Origin: Symbiodinium natans
Taxonomy: Eukaryota; Sar; Dinophyceae; Suessiales; Symbiodiniaceae
Assembly (NCBI GenBank): GCA_905221605.1
Contig: CAJNDS010002352.1
Span: 370,001-432,500 of the forward strand
Direction: 5' to 3'
Length of the DNA stretch: 62,500 bases
In this document: positions 1 through 11,900 of the stretch, piece after piece
How the letters are laid out: the number at the start of each line of letters is the position of its first letter
How positions within the stretch are numbered: position 1 is the stretch's first letter
The notes under the pieces: generated by a model
What the model was told of the DNA's origin: nothing
Databases searched by the model: none
What the model saw: only the letters and a program-made list of their open reading frames with translations
Made by a program: the position numbers and the translations under genes

Positions 1-430
1 GGAAGTACCCTGAACCCTAAACCCTGAATCGCCCTACAAACCAAAACCTTGAGGCTCGAAGCCCTAAACCCTAAAACCTTAAACCCTAAATCCTAAACCC
101 TAAACCCTAAAACCTTAAACCCTAAATCCTAAACCCTAAACCCGTTTCGCGCGACCGAAGTGGTGATCAAGCGACAGGTTGCCAAAGCTCTGATGCCCTA
201 CTTCAGCATTGCCGCGGAAAGCGCCGACAGACACCTAGAGGCTCTCAGGGTTCAGGGATTTAGGGTTTAGAGTTTAGGGTTTAGGGTTCAGGTGTGTTTG
301 GGTTTGGGGTTTTTGTTCGGGCCTTTAGCTGAGGAGACTGGAGAAGGGCTGGGGGTTTAGGTTACACTTGGCTTGAAGGGTTGAAAGGTAAGGGCTTTCA
401 TATTTAAGGTGTAGGGCCTTAGGGTTCATG
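1..430. repeat. Degenerate telomeric-repeat tracts flanking one exon-like island
   Basis: Runs of CCCTAAA and variants (CCTGAA, CCTTAAA) occupy about 1-145, and TTTAGGG/TTCAGGG variants occupy about 248-300. Between them, 148-245 is a unique GC-rich island with one open + frame (reading ATEVVIKRQVAKALMPYF and onward). The island is flanked by C-strand repeats on the left and G-strand repeats on the right, an arrangement that recurs through the window. The island may be an internal exon, but no neighbouring exon could be joined to it. Confidence 0.6.
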
Positions 431-1330
431 GTTGGGGCTTACAAGACTACATCATGAGGTCTATACTTGCGAGTTACACCAGCTGAGCCTTAAAACCACG
501 AAGTCCACAAACCTAAACCGCAAACCCCAAGCCGCAGACCCCGCACCAAAAACCCTCAAGGCCAGGAGACGCAGAAGTTGCATGTCTTCACATCCCCCTG
601 AGCCAGCACATCGTACAAGCCCAAACAGGCACAAAAGGTGGCAGCAACACTGCCACAACGCCCCAAAAAGGCCAAAACCCCAAGATCTATACCAAACCCG
701 GAACCCGGCCCAAAAGTGGCTCAACATCTCCGGGAGGTCCCAAAACTGGAAGGCCTCTGGAGCCCAAAAAAAATGTTGTTGGGTTCGGGTTGAGGGGAAT
801 AGGGTTTTGGGCCAAAACTCCACCTCTACGGCAATTTCAAGAGGCCCGAAACTCGGAGGACCCCCTAAGTGCAACAAAACCAGCAGCCTCTTCTGAGAGA
901 AGGTTGTGGCGGATCGGATCAAAAACGATGCCTCCTACGACGTGCAGAGCTCAGTTTAGCAAATGCCGAGAGCTGCGACGTTTTGGCAGGGATTCTGCAC
1001 GACGTCGTCGGGGCTTGTAGCTTGAGGGCTTTTAGGGTTTTAGGGTGTGGGGTTTAGGGTTCAGGGTTCAGGGTTCAGGGAGGGCTGCAGCAGCTACGTC
1101 CGGGATGGTTGAGACACTTCGTATAAGCTCGCTGAAATGCGACACTGTCGCACTCCGCTCCCTTGCCTCTTTTTCAGCCATATTTTTGTTTGGGGATTTA
1201 TTGGGTTCAGGGCGTTGGGCAACTTGTACCCAAAACCATCTTAAACCTTCCATGCAGTTGAGCCGACGATAGTGCACTTTGCTCTGACGTTTTCAAGGCA
1301 GGGTCGCAGAGGCCCAGAGGATCTAGGAAC
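431..1330. other. Unique island, no recognised gene
   Basis: About 900 bases with only short interruptions by telomeric variants (around 1030-1080). Overlapping open frames exist on both strands, but they are proline/arginine-rich or telomere-derived and show no domain or splice pattern I can defend. I see no supported gene here. Confidence 0.4.
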
Positions 1331-2165
1331 TAGGGTTTAGGGTTTAGCGTGTAGGGCTTAGCGTTGAGGGTTTAGGGTTTAGGGTTCGTGTGACGTGTGA
1401 TAGCGTGAGAGGTCTTGAGGTGGCGTTCGGGCCTGTGTGGCTTTTGAGCCACCAAGGTAATGTCTGAATGAAGCGCGTGCTTGCATGCATTCTCGACCCT
1501 AAACATCGAAACCCTCGACCCCAAGCCCCCCCCCCCTCACCCCCCCGCAACCCCAACCTCTACACCCTAAAGCCCACACCCTAAACCCCAAGCCCAAAGA
1601 TGCTGAAGCGAAGGTGGAGAGCACAAAGATCTTCGACTTGGGGTGGGCACCGACAGTGACCTTCGAGGCCGCTTGTGGGGGATTGTGGGGGATTGTGGGG
1701 GATTGTGGTGGGTTTAGGGTTTAGGTTTAGGGTTTAGGGTTTAGGATTTAGGGTTTAGCGCTGATGGATGCTTGGGGATTAGAAACACCCCTGTTTCCTA
1801 CTCAGAAACAGGCGCAAACACCTCCTAGACTTGCTGGTTCTTCCCGACTTAGAGTCAGTAGAATTCGTTTAGGGCTTAGCAGTCCGGGAGAAAAGCCCTA
1901 AATTCCAAATCCGAACCCTAAACACAAAACCCGAAAATCCGGGAATCCTCGCTCCTCATCTTGCTGATGCAGGAAGGCTTGCAGCGGACTGTCGACTGGT
2001 ACTTGTCGGTGGCCGAGAGGTTTAGGGTTTAGGGTTTAGGGTTTAGGGTTTAGGGTTTAGGGTTTAGGGTTTAGGGTTTAGGGTTTAGGGTTTAGGGTTT
2101 AGGGTTTAGGGTTTAGGGTTTAAGGTTTAGGGTTTAGGGTTTAGGGATTCGGGCTTTGGGGTTTA
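1331..2165. repeat. Telomeric tracts with exon-like island at 1968-2018
   Basis: TTTAGGG variants lie at 1331-1390 and 1708-1760, and a nearly perfect TTTAGGG array runs from 2021 to 2142 (about 17 units). Just before the array, 1968-2018 reads in one + frame as MQEGLQRTVDWYLSVAER. It is preceded by GATGCAG (possible acceptor) and followed directly by GTTTAGGG, so the telomeric array itself would supply the GT donor. Inference only. Confidence 0.5.
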
Positions 2166-3620
2166 GGCCAAACCCCCAATAACCCCCAACCAAAATCCTC
2201 AGCCCAACTTCCTTCGCCTCGGCACTCTCTACTCCCGCACCTGGGACGCTTGCCATCTGTCTGATGCCAGAGCGTAGGAGGAAAGTTCAACGCATGCGGC
2301 TTTGACTCGTTAGGTGGTCGTAGTGGTGGTATGATGAGGTACCATTCCTCAACTGGCCCTAAACCCTAAACGCTAATTGAACCCGAAACCCTAAACCCCA
2401 AACCCCAAACCCCAAACCCTAAACCCTAAACCCTAACAAAAAGGAAGCAAGCCTTGCAGCTCCTAAGGCAGAATCCCTCGCACTGGAAATCTGTGGTGGC
2501 CTTGGCTTTTGCGGGACCAGTGTCAGGTTTGCGCTTCCATATAGTGAATATAGTGCATTTTCAGGGAAATCGACCTATATTTAGGGGTTTAGGGTTTAGG
2601 GTGTAGGGTGTAGATCTTCAGGGAAATCGACCTTTATACCCTCAGAAGTAGGATGGCTGGTAGTTGGATGTCTTGGATGGGCATCTGCTGAAGTTATTTA
2701 AGGGTAGTTTCATGGGCCCTTTGTATGGTCCCTTGCCCTATTTAATGGGTTCTGATGGGTTGTATAGACTAAGGGACCATGTGACAACCCTGAGGTTTAC
2801 GGTTTAGATGTTCTGAGCTTTGGCTGTGCTATCTGGGGTTGAGGGTTTGGGGTGGCAGACCCCCGACCCCCCCCAAGACCCCAACCCGAAGCCCCCTAGA
2901 CCCCCTAAACCCCGCAAACCCTGAACCTCCAAACCCGAAGCCCCTTAAAGCCCCCCAGAAGCCCTAACCCTAAACCCTAAACCCTAAACCCTAAACCCCA
3001 AACCCCAAACCCCAAACCCCAAACCCCAAACCCTAAACCCTAAACCCTAAACCCTAAACCCTAAACCCTAAACCCTAAACCCTAGACCCTACACCTCCAA
3101 ACCCTAAACCCTAAACCCCAAACCCTAAACCTTAAACCCTAAGCCCTAAACCCTAAACCCTAAACCCCAAACCCTAAACCCTAAACCCTAAACCCTAGAC
3201 CCTACACCTCCAAACCCTAAACCCTAAACCCCAAACCCTAAAAACCTAAACCCTAACCCTAAACCCTAAACCCTAAACCCTAAACCCTAAACCCTAAACC
3301 CTAAACCCTAAACCCTAAACCCTAAACCCTAAACCCTAAACCCTAAACCCTAAACCCTAAACCCTAAACCCTAAACCCTAAACCCTAAACCCTAAACCCT
3401 AAACCCTAAACCCTGCACCGCCAAACCCCTCCCACTCAGCCAAACCAGGTTGAGGCCGCCCTGCAGGCTGACAACGGCTCGCTGGCCCTTCGGGCGGCTC
3501 TTTGAGCATCGGATGCTTGCACTGCCCCGTTTAGGGTTTAGGGTTTAGGGTTTAGGGTTTAGGGTTTAGGGTTTAGGGTTTAGGGTTTAGGGTTCAGGGT
3601 TCAGGGTTCAGGGTTTAGGG
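2166..3620. repeat. Large C-strand and G-strand telomeric arrays
   Basis: Mixed tracts. CCCTAAA runs lie at about 2355-2440 and 2960-3415, the last with an almost uninterrupted stretch at 3258-3412. TTTAGGG runs lie at 2584-2610 and 3529-3620. Islands at 2200-2350, 2441-2580 and 3415-3528 are unique but carry no frame I can assign. A short direct repeat, TTCAGGGAAATCGACCT, occurs at about 2560 and 2610. CCCCAAA and CCCTAGA variants show the array is old rather than a fresh telomere. Confidence 0.85.
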
Positions 3621-4545
3621 TTAGTAACGATTGTACCCTAAACCCAGTCTGCACAAGATCCTCATCCCAGCTTGTTCATCTGTACATTGCAAGAGTGCCG
3701 AGACGATTTCCGGGTTCGGTGTAGATGTGTTTAGGGTAGGTCTGTAGGGTTTAGGGAGTTGAGTTTTGGGGACGGTGCTTGTGTTCTTGCCAGCATCCCT
3801 CTCTCCCTGAAGCAGCGTTGCTGTGGGAAGTGTTAACGAAGAAGCGCCGCCGAAGAGAAAATATGAAGACATGCAACTTTCTCTCCAAGACGTGGGATGA
3901 ATCTGACTAAACTAGGTCGGATTTTGGGGCATCTTTTAAATGATGTTCCTTATTTGGGCTAAGGGACCCTATATAAATATTTGTCACGGTCTTGGTCCCT
4001 CTACAATGAGAGCACTTCATGCACGCAATTTTGTCCCCTGTTGCAGTTGCATGATCTCCTGATAAGTGGTCGTCATGTGAGTGCATGCTTGCTTGCGGAG
4101 TTCCCACGATGCCCCAAAAGACCTCATGCATGCCCGGGTTCAGGGGTAGGTACTTTCTTCAGGGACCAGAAACCTCTGCGGCTCAACTACTCATAGAGTC
4201 TCCATGTTTAGGAAACCGGGTCGTTCAATGTGGGAAATCGGGAGTGGGTTGCCTCTGTAATGCTCTGGATCAAGCATGGAAGCTTTGCCGGAAAGAAACC
4301 ACCTCACGGCGTCGCGCAAGGAAGTTCAAGTAGCAGGATCGGCGGTCAGAAGGAGGGATTTGCTTGTGCGCTAACATCAGGGCTTCAATTGCTCGATTTC
4401 ACACTGAACAGGTCCATGGCTTAGTGCCTGTTTTGTTGACTCCTCTCCCTCCCTTGCGCGGAGCAGCGTGGCACGCGCGAAACACTGGGAAAGCCATGTC
4501 GCACATGTCTCGGATCACCGCGGCGGGGCAGGAGGACCGGCGCCA
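3621..4545. other. Unique island, no recognised gene
   Basis: About 900 bases of non-telomeric sequence. The stretch 3915-3980 (TTTTGGGGCATC ... CTAAGGGACCC) resembles the GGGGTAC-cored introns seen further right, so an intron remnant is possible. Short frames on both strands give no recognisable protein. Confidence 0.3.
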
Positions 4546-4552
4546 GCTGCAG

Positions 4553-4748
4553 CAAGTCCTCCTCTCCTCTTCTTTTCCTCTTCCTCTCCTCTTCCTCTCC
4601 TCTTCCTCTCCTCTCCTCTTCCTCTGCTCTTCTTTTCCTCTTCTTTTCCTTTTCCTCTCCTCTTCCTCTCCTCTTCATTTCCTCTTCCTCTCCTCTTCCT
4701 CTCCTCTTCCTCTCCTCTTCCTCTGCTCTTCTTTTCTTCTTCCTCTCC
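4553..4748. repeat. 11-bp CTCCTCTTCCT minisatellite, block 1
   Basis: Nearly pure pyrimidine on the + strand, built from an 11-bp unit (CTCCTCTTCCT) with TTCTTTTC variants. Because the unit is not a multiple of three and contains no stop, all frames stay open on both strands. The Ser/Leu/Pro-rich and Glu/Arg-rich translations here are artefacts. A homopurine-homopyrimidine tract of this kind can form triplex (H-)DNA. Confidence 0.9.
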
Positions 4749-4749
4749 T

Positions 4750-4932
4750 GGAAAGTCGACTTTTGTAGTACAAACGTAGTACGCCGTGGACGCCCGGAGC
4801 TGCCGTGGCTGGAAAGTCGATTTTTTGCGGTACAAACATAGTACGCCGCGGACGCCCGGAGCTGCCGTGGCTGGAAAGTCGACTTTTTGTAGTACAAACG
4901 TAGTACGCCGTGGACGCCCGGAGCTGCCGTGG
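4750..4932. repeat. 62-bp tandem repeat, 3 copies
   Basis: Units start at 4750, 4811 and 4873. Each begins GGAAAGTCGACTTTT, contains the direct pair GTAGTAC-AAAC-GTAGTAC, and ends in a GC-rich CGGAGCTGCCGTGG segment. AAAGTCGACTTT is a 12-bp perfect palindrome. The same unit recurs on the other side of the pyrimidine block at 5733. Confidence 0.9.
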
Positions 4933-4949
4933 GATCGTGCGTGTCGGAG

Positions 4950-5732
4950 CCTTCCTCACCTCTTCCTCTCCTTTTCCTCTCCTCTTCCTCTGCTCTTCTT
5001 TTCCTCTTCCTTTCCTCTTCCTCTCCTCTTCTTTTCCTCTTCCTCTCTTCTTCCTCTCCTCTTCCTCTCCTCTTCTTTTCCTCTTCCTTTCCTCTTCCTC
5101 TCCTCTTCCTTCCTTTCCTCTTCCTCTCCTCTTCCTCTCCTCTTCCTCTCCTCTTCCTCTCCTCTTCCTCTCCTCTTCCTCTGCTCTTCTTTTCCTCTTC
5201 TTTTCTTCTTCCTCTCCTCTTCCTCTCCTCTTCCTCTCCTCTTCCTCTCCTCTTCCTCTCCTCTTCCTCTCTCCTCTTCCTCTCCTCTTCCTCCTCCCTC
5301 TCCTCTTCCTCTCCTCTTCCTCTCCTCTTCCTCTCCTCTTCCTCTCCTCTTCCTCTCCTCTTCCTCTCCTCTTCCTCTCCTCTTCCTCTCCTCTTCCTCT
5401 CCTCTTCCTCTCCTCTTCCTCTTTCCTCTTCTCCTCCTCTTCCTCTCCTCTTCCTCTCCTCTTCCTCTTCTCTCTCTCCTCTCCTCTTCCTCTCCTCTTC
5501 CTCTGCTCTTCTTTTCCTCTTCTTTTCCTCTTCCTCTCCTCTTCCTCTCCTCTTCTTTTCCTCTTCCTCTCCTCTTCCTCTCCTCTTCCTCTCCTCTTCC
5601 TCTCCTCTCCTCTTCCTCTCCTCTTCCTCTGCTCTTCCTCTGCTCTTCCTCTCCTCTTCCTCTCCTCTTCCTCTCCTCTTCCTCTCCTCTTCCTCTCCTC
5701 TTCCTCTGCTCTTCTTTTCTTCTTCCTCTCCT
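4950..5732. repeat. 11-bp CTCCTCTTCCT minisatellite, block 2
   Basis: A second, longer polypyrimidine block of the same 11-bp unit, about 780 bp, with occasional TTCTTTTC and TGCTCTTC variants. It is flanked on both sides by the 62-bp repeat, so block 1 / 62-mer / block 2 / 62-mer forms a compound array. Neither strand is credibly protein coding. Confidence 0.9.
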
Positions 5733-6086
5733 GGAAAGTCGACTTTTGTAGTACAAACGTAGTACGCCGCGGACGCCCCCCGGAGCTGCCGTGGCTGGAA
5801 AGTCGACTTTTTGCAGTACAAACGTAGTACGCCGCGGACGCCCGGAGCTGCCGTGGCTGGAAAGTCGACTTTTTGTAGTACAAACGTAGTACGCCGCGGA
5901 CGCCCGGAGCTGCCGTGGCTGGAAAGTCGACTTTTTGTAGTACAAACGTAGTACGCCGCGGACGCCCGGAGCTGCCGTGGCTGGAAAGTCGACTTTTTGT
6001 AGTACAAACGTAGTACGCCGCGGACGCCCGGAGCTGCCGTGGCTGGAAAGTCGACTTTTGTAGTACAAACGTAGTACGCCGCGGAC
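5733..6086. repeat. 62-bp tandem repeat, 6 copies
   Basis: Units start at 5733, 5797, 5859, 5921, 5983 and 6045. The first is 64 bp because of two extra C bases; the others are 62 bp. They are nearly identical to the three copies at 4750-4932, which indicates recent homogenisation. The last unit passes directly into the 42-bp repeat. Confidence 0.9.
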
Positions 6087-6129
6087 TCGAAACCATCGCA
6101 AATATCGTGGGACTCGAATTCCGCGGTGT

Positions 6130-6790
6130 CGAAACCCCTTCAAAGACGTCGCAAATACCGCGGGCGCGGAACTCTGGGGCTTCAAAGACATCGCAAATAC
6201 CGTGGGCGCGGAACTCTGGGGCTTCAAAAACGTCGCAAATACCGTGGGCGCGGAACTCTGGGGCTTCAAAGACGTCGCAAATACCGTGGGCGCGGAACTC
6301 TGGGGCTTCAAAGACGTCGCAAATACCGTGGGCGCGGAACATGGGGCTTCAAAGACGTCGCAAATACCGTGGGCGCGGAACTTTGTTGCTTCGAAAACGT
6401 CGCAAATACCGTGGGCGCGGAACATGGGGCTTCGAAAACGTCGCAAATACCGTGGGGGCGGAACTCTGTTGCTTCGAAAACGTCGCAAATACCGTGGGCG
6501 CGGAACTCTGGGGCTTTGAAAACCTCGCAAATATCGTGGGGGCGGAACTCTGGGGCTTCGAAAACGTCGCAAATACCGTGGGCGCGGAACTCTGGGGCTT
6601 TGAAAACCTCGCAAATATCGTGGGCGCGGAACTCTGGCGCTTCGAAAATGTCGCATATACCGTGGGCGCGGAACTCTGGGGCTTTGAAAACCTCGCAAAT
6701 ATCGTGGGCGCGGAACTCTGGCGCTTCGAAAACGTCGCATACACCGTGGGCGCGGAACTCTGGGGCTTCGAAAACGTCGCAGCAAATAGC
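6130..6790. repeat. 42-bp minisatellite, about 15 copies
   Basis: The unit reads approximately CTTCAAAGACGTCGCAAATA followed by CCGTGGGCGCGGAACTCTGG. Unit length is a multiple of three, so every frame without a stop remains open for the whole array on both strands. Variants (TTTGAAAACCTCG, AACATGGGG) alternate in the right half, giving a simple higher-order pattern of paired units from about 6500. I do not regard it as coding. Confidence 0.9.
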
Positions 6791-7040
6791 ACGACGACAC
6801 CACACTACCATCGCAACATTACCATCACCACATTATCATCACCCCATTACCATCACCCGCACTACCATCGCCTCAGCTACACACCGCTTCTCTACGCTGC
6901 CTGTTACATTCCATCTTCTTTGCGTTTCGCGTTCTTTTCGCCGTCGACGCCACACCTGCTTCCTATCCTACTACACCACACCACGATCACCGCACTGACA
7001 ACACAACCAACTATACGTGTCAGTTGATATCTTTGCACTG
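6790..7040. repeat. CCATCAC/ACTACCATC-rich simple sequence
   Basis: Short degenerate CAY-rich repeats (CACTACCATCGC, ATTACCATCACC) follow the 42-bp array and fade into unique sequence by about 6900. No gene is supported. Confidence 0.6.
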
Positions 7041-7081
7041 ATGGCTTTCGGGATAATCGGTGTCTAGTTAATATTAGGGGT

Positions 7082-7500
7082 TTGGGGGGGGGTTTAATAA
7101 TAGGGGGAGGAGATTATGATAATCAACTGCGCCAATTATCACCTGCTTATTCTTTTTCCAGACGAATGCGAATAATTGCTGGTAATCAAGTTGTTGAAGA
7201 CTTTGATAATTATAACCGAGTCATCACATGTTCTCAAAAATCATGTCAGCAGGAGCACGAAAAGACGAAGCAAATGAAAGTTTTGGATACAGATATGACG
7301 ATGAAGTCAAAACATTGTATGCCGATGGAACAACACCTCATTTAAAGTAGTTGGAATTGTCAAGGATTTAGGAACAAAATGACGGTTTGTTTCAAATTAA
7401 ATATTTACCGTTAAAATGCATGGGCAATCTTACTATTGAATTAGAATTAGTAAGCAATGCTACTGACTGTATTATTAACTACCAAGACGACACCGCCAAG
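7082..7500 (+). pseudogene. AT-rich foreign-looking ORF remnant, possibly viral-capsid-like
   Basis: This stretch is clearly more AT-rich than its surroundings. Translating + frames gives a succession of protein-like segments in different frames. One reads through 7098-7345; another, shifted, carries a YRYDDEVKTLYADG-like stretch; a third near 7392-7480 carries KYLPLKCMGNLTIELELV. The hydrophobic ITIELELV-type strand is reminiscent to me of capsid-like proteins integrated in dinoflagellate genomes, but I cannot verify this. Frame changes and a stop at about 7346 indicate a decayed copy. The alternative is an unrelated host gene fragment. Confidence 0.3.
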
Positions 7501-7796
7501 ACTGCCGTCGGCAATCGTTTTGCAAATGATGTTGACCCCGCAAGTGCAGGACAAGAAGAAACTTGAGGCTTCACACAGCCAGGCCTTGAGCCCTCAGGTA
7601 TTAGGCTTGGCGAGATTTGGGAGTCCCGAGCGTAGCTGAAGAGCTGGGCAGGCCTCTTCCTCTTAATAACTGTGCAATAGGAGGTTCCGCGCCAAAGGGG
7701 CTCGCAGTTACGGAAGCATCGACTTGGGGGAGATGCACAAGAAGTTGTGTTGTATGGTTTCGGGTTAGGAGTTTAGGATTTAGGCTTAGCTCTCCA

Positions 7797-8179
7797 CGTG
7801 GACTGGCTTGTGGCCCTTGACGCTTGGAACGTGCCTTTCAAGGCAGAAAGGCACCTTCCGAATGTTTTCCTCGATCCCTTTGAGTCACCCAGTCCGTCTT
7901 TCGGCAAGGTTTCAGCTGGAGAAGGTTGTATACGAGCCCTACTGCTGGCGCACAGTGAAAGTAAGTGTGTGTGTGTGTGCCTGTGCATGTGCAAAGTTGG
8001 AGATTCGAACCAACCCGAAGAAGTCAGCGTCTGAGGTTGCCGACACTCTTCCTCCCCAGACCTGTCGTCTTCTTCCGATCCTCTCGCCTTGCAACTCAAA
8101 GCAATCTCCCTTGGGATGCCCTCCTGGTCAACTTGTCGTGATTGGCCACATCAACTTTCCATTGCAAAAGCAGGGCTGA
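7797..8179 (+). CDS. Candidate exon(s), function not recognised
   Basis: A + frame from about 7808 to the stop at 8179 is open for about 120 codons. Around 7850-7960 it reads like real protein (ARFQLEKVVYEPYCWRTVK). It then meets GTAAGTGTGTGTGTG, a near-consensus GT donor, at about 7961, so the Cys/Val-rich middle would be intron TG-repeat rather than protein. The right half (KLEIRTNPKKSASEVAD and on, ending at a TGA) could be a second exon. No domain recognised. Confidence 0.3.
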
Positions 8180-8980
8180 AAGGTAGAAACTTCATGAAGA
8201 GCAAATTTCACCAGTTTCATCCATAATTTAATTGCAACGTATGCTGCTGTAGTTCAATCTTTGAAAGTAAGTTGAAGCAACATATGCTTTTATTATCGCT
8301 CCAGTCCGATCCTTCTGGTCATGGGCTGTGGCGGCTCATCGGAGAAGGCCCCCGCACTTTTGCCCGAACTGTTGTGGGTTATACTTTTGAGTGATGTTGG
8401 GAGTGGCTCATCGGAAGGCGCAAGCTTGGTTTGGTTCTGGTTCCCTCGTTTTTGGGGTTGTCGTGGGGGATCTCTCCTCGGGCTCGTGTGAGGGCAGGAC
8501 GCGGAATTCCTAAACCCTAAACCCTCAACCCGAAACCCTGAACCCTAAACCCTAAACCTTAAACCCTAAACCCTAAACCCTAAATCCTAAACCCTAAACC
8601 CTAAATCCTAAACCCTCAACCCTAAACCCTCAACCCTAAACCTCAACCCCTAAACCCTAAACCCTAAACCTTAAACCCTAAACCAGATGCCGAGAGGTGG
8701 CGAAACAAACTCAGGGATCTCGTAGAGCTCAGTCTTCATGAAGCTGCGGTAGTGAGCTTCGTTGGCAAAATGGTCCTTGGCACTGACAAGGCGTCGCGTC
8801 ATGTCAGGTGTGGGGTTTGTCGTTGTCAATTCCTTCTCTTACCCTAAACATCCCCCCTAAACCTTACATATATTTATATGTATAGATATCTGTGTATATA
8901 TGTATAATGTATATATATATATATATATGTATATATATCTAATGTATATATGTATATATATATGTATATATATATGTGAG
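8180..8980. repeat. Unique spacer, telomeric tract and TA-rich microsatellite
   Basis: 8180-8510 is unique with no gene seen. 8511-8685 is a CCCTAAA tract with CCTCAA and CCTTAA variants. 8690-8860 is a short unique island. 8862-8980 is a (TA)n/(GTATATA)n microsatellite. Confidence 0.7.
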
Positions 8981-8999
8981 AGGGACCTTTTGGGTCCAT

Positions 9000-11900
9000 T
9001 TCACGTATATCACTTGTATGAGGAATTTAATTTATTTACATATTAATTTCTTTAATTTCTTTAGTTTCTGGGGCTCTCTTAGGGAAATAAATGAAATTAA
9101 AGAAATTAATTAATTTCTTTAATTTCTTTAATTTCTGGGCCTCTCTGTGCGAAATTAAAGAAATTAAAGAAATTAATTAATTTCATTAATTTCTTTAATT
9201 TCCGGGCCTCTCTGTGAGAAATTAAAGAAATTAAAGAAACTAAATAATTTCATTAATTTCTTTAATTTCTGGGCCTCTCTGTGCGAAATTAAAGAAATTA
9301 AAGAAATTAATTAATTTCTTTAATTTCATTAATTTCATTAATTTCTTTAATTTATTTTAATTAGTCCCGTGAGCCGGGGGGGGGGCCCCAATTAATTTCT
9401 TTTATTTCTTTAATTTCTGGGCCTCTCTGTGAGAAATTAAAGAAATTAAAGAAATTAATTCCGGTAGCCCTTCGGGCTTGCGAGACTAATTAAAAGAAAT
9501 TAATGAAATTAAAGAAATTAAAGAAATTAAAGAACTTAATGAAATTAATTAATTTCTTTAATTTCTTTAATTTCTGGGCCTCTCTGTGAGAAATTAAAGA
9601 AATTAAAGAAATTAATTAATTTCATTAATTTCTTTAATTTCAGGGCCTCTCTGTGAGAAATTAAAGAAATTAAAGAAATTAATTAATTTCATTAATTTCT
9701 TTAATTTCTGGGCCTCTCTGTGCGAAATTAAAGAAATTAAAGAAATTAATTAATTTCTTTAATTTCATTAATTTCATTAATTTCTTTAATTTATTTTAAG
9801 TAGTCCCGTGAGCCGGGGGGCCCCCCCCAATTAATTTCTTTAATTTCTTTAATTTCTGGGCCTCTCTGTGAGAAATTAAAGAAATTAAAGAAATTACTTA
9901 ATTTCATTAATTTCTTTAATTTCTGGGCCTCTCTGTGAGAAATTAAAGAAATTAAAGAAATTAAAGAAATTAAAGAAATTAAAGAAATTAAAGAAATTAA
10001 AGAAATTAATTAATTTCATTAATTTCTTTAATTTCTGGGCCTCTCTGTGCGAAATTAAAGAAATTAAAGAAATTAATCAATTTGTTTAATTTCATTAATT
10101 TCATTAATTTCTTTAATTTATTTTAATTAGTCCCGTGAGCCGGGGGGGCTACCCCAATTAATTTCTTTGATTTCTGGGCTTCTCTGTGAGAAATTAAAGA
10201 AATTAAATACATTAATTCTGGTAGTCCTTCGGGCTTGCGAGACTAATTAAAAGAAATTAATGAAATTAAAGAAATTAAAGAAATTAGTGAAATTAATTAA
10301 TTTCTTTAATTTCTTTAATTTCTGGGCCTCTCTATGAGAAATTAAAGAAATTAAAGAAATTAATTAATTTCATTAATTTCTTTAATTTCTGGGCCTCCCT
10401 GTGCGAAATTAAAGAAATTAAAGAAATCAATCAATTTCATTAATTTCTTTAATTTCTGGGCCTCTCTGTGCGAAATTAAAGAAATTAAAGAAATTAATTA
10501 ATTTCTTTAATTTCATTAATTTCATTAATTTCTTTAATTTATTTTAATTAGTCCCGTGAGCCGGGGGGGCTACCCCAATTAGTTTCTTTAATTTCTTTAA
10601 TTTCTGTGCCTCTCTGTGAGAAATTAAAGAAATTAAAGAAATTAATTCCGGTAGCCCTTCGGGCTTGCGAGACTAATTAAAAGAAATTAAAGAAATTAAA
10701 GAAATTACAGAAATTAATGAAATTAATTAATTTCTTTAATTTCTTTAATTTCTGGGCCTCTCTGTGAGAAATTAAAGAAATTAAAGAAATTAATTAATTT
10801 CATTAATTTCTTTAATTTCTGGGCCTCTCTGTGCGAAATTAAAGAAATTAATTAATTTCTTTAATTTCTTTAATTTCATTAATTTCTTTAATTTCTTTAA
10901 TTTATTTTAATTAGTCCCGTGAGCCGGGGGGGCTCCCCCAATTAATTTCTTTAATTTCTTTAATTTCTGGGCCTCTCTGTGAGAAATTAAAGAAATTAAA
11001 GAAATTAATTCCGGTAGCCCTTCGGGCTTGCGAGACTAATTAAAAGAAATTAAAGAAATTAAAGAAATTAATGAAATTAATTAATTTCTTTAATTTCTTT
11101 AATTTCTGTGAGAAATTAAAGAAATTAAAGAAATTAATTAATGTCATTAATTTCTTTAATTTCTGGGCCTCTCTGTGAGAAATTAAAGAAATTAAAGAAA
11201 TTAATTAATTTCATTAATTTCTTTAATTTCTGGGCCTCTCTGTGCGAAATTAAAGAAATTAAAGAAATTAATTAATTTCTTTAATTTCATTAATTTCATT
11301 AATTTCTTTAATTTATTTTAAGTAGTCCCGTGAGCCGGGGGGGGGCCCCAATTAATTTCATTAATTTCTTTAATTTCTGGGCCTCTCTGTGCGAAATTAA
11401 AGAAATTAATGAAATTAATTAATTTCTTTAATTTCATTAATTTCTTTAATTTATTTTAATTAGTCCCGTGAGCCGGGGGGGCTCCCCCAATTAATTTCTT
11501 TAATTTCTTTAATTTCTGGGCCTCACTGTGAGAAATTAAAGAAATTAAAGAAATTAATTCCGGTAGCCCTTCGGGCTTGCGAGACTAATTAAAAGAAATT
11601 AATGAAATTAAAGAAATTAAAGAAATTAATGAAATTAATTAATTTCTTTAATTTCTTGAATTTCTGGGCCTCTCTGTGAGAAATTAAAGAAATTAAAGAA
11701 ATTAATTAATTTCATTAATTTCTTTAATTTCTGGGCCTCCCTATGAGAAATTAAAGAAATTAAAGAAATTAATTAATTTCATTAATTTCTTTAATTTCTG
11801 GGCCTATCTGTGCGAAATTAAAGAAATTAAAGAAATTAATTAATTTCTTTAATTTCATTAATTTCATTAATTTCTTTAATTTATTTTAATTAGTCCCGTG

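Noticed and set aside
4421-6803. Very long open frames (300-600 codons) rich in Glu/Arg, Ser/Leu/Pro or 14-residue repeats
   Set aside because: They run through the 11-bp, 62-bp and 42-bp tandem repeats in every frame and on both strands; openness is a consequence of stop-free repeat units.
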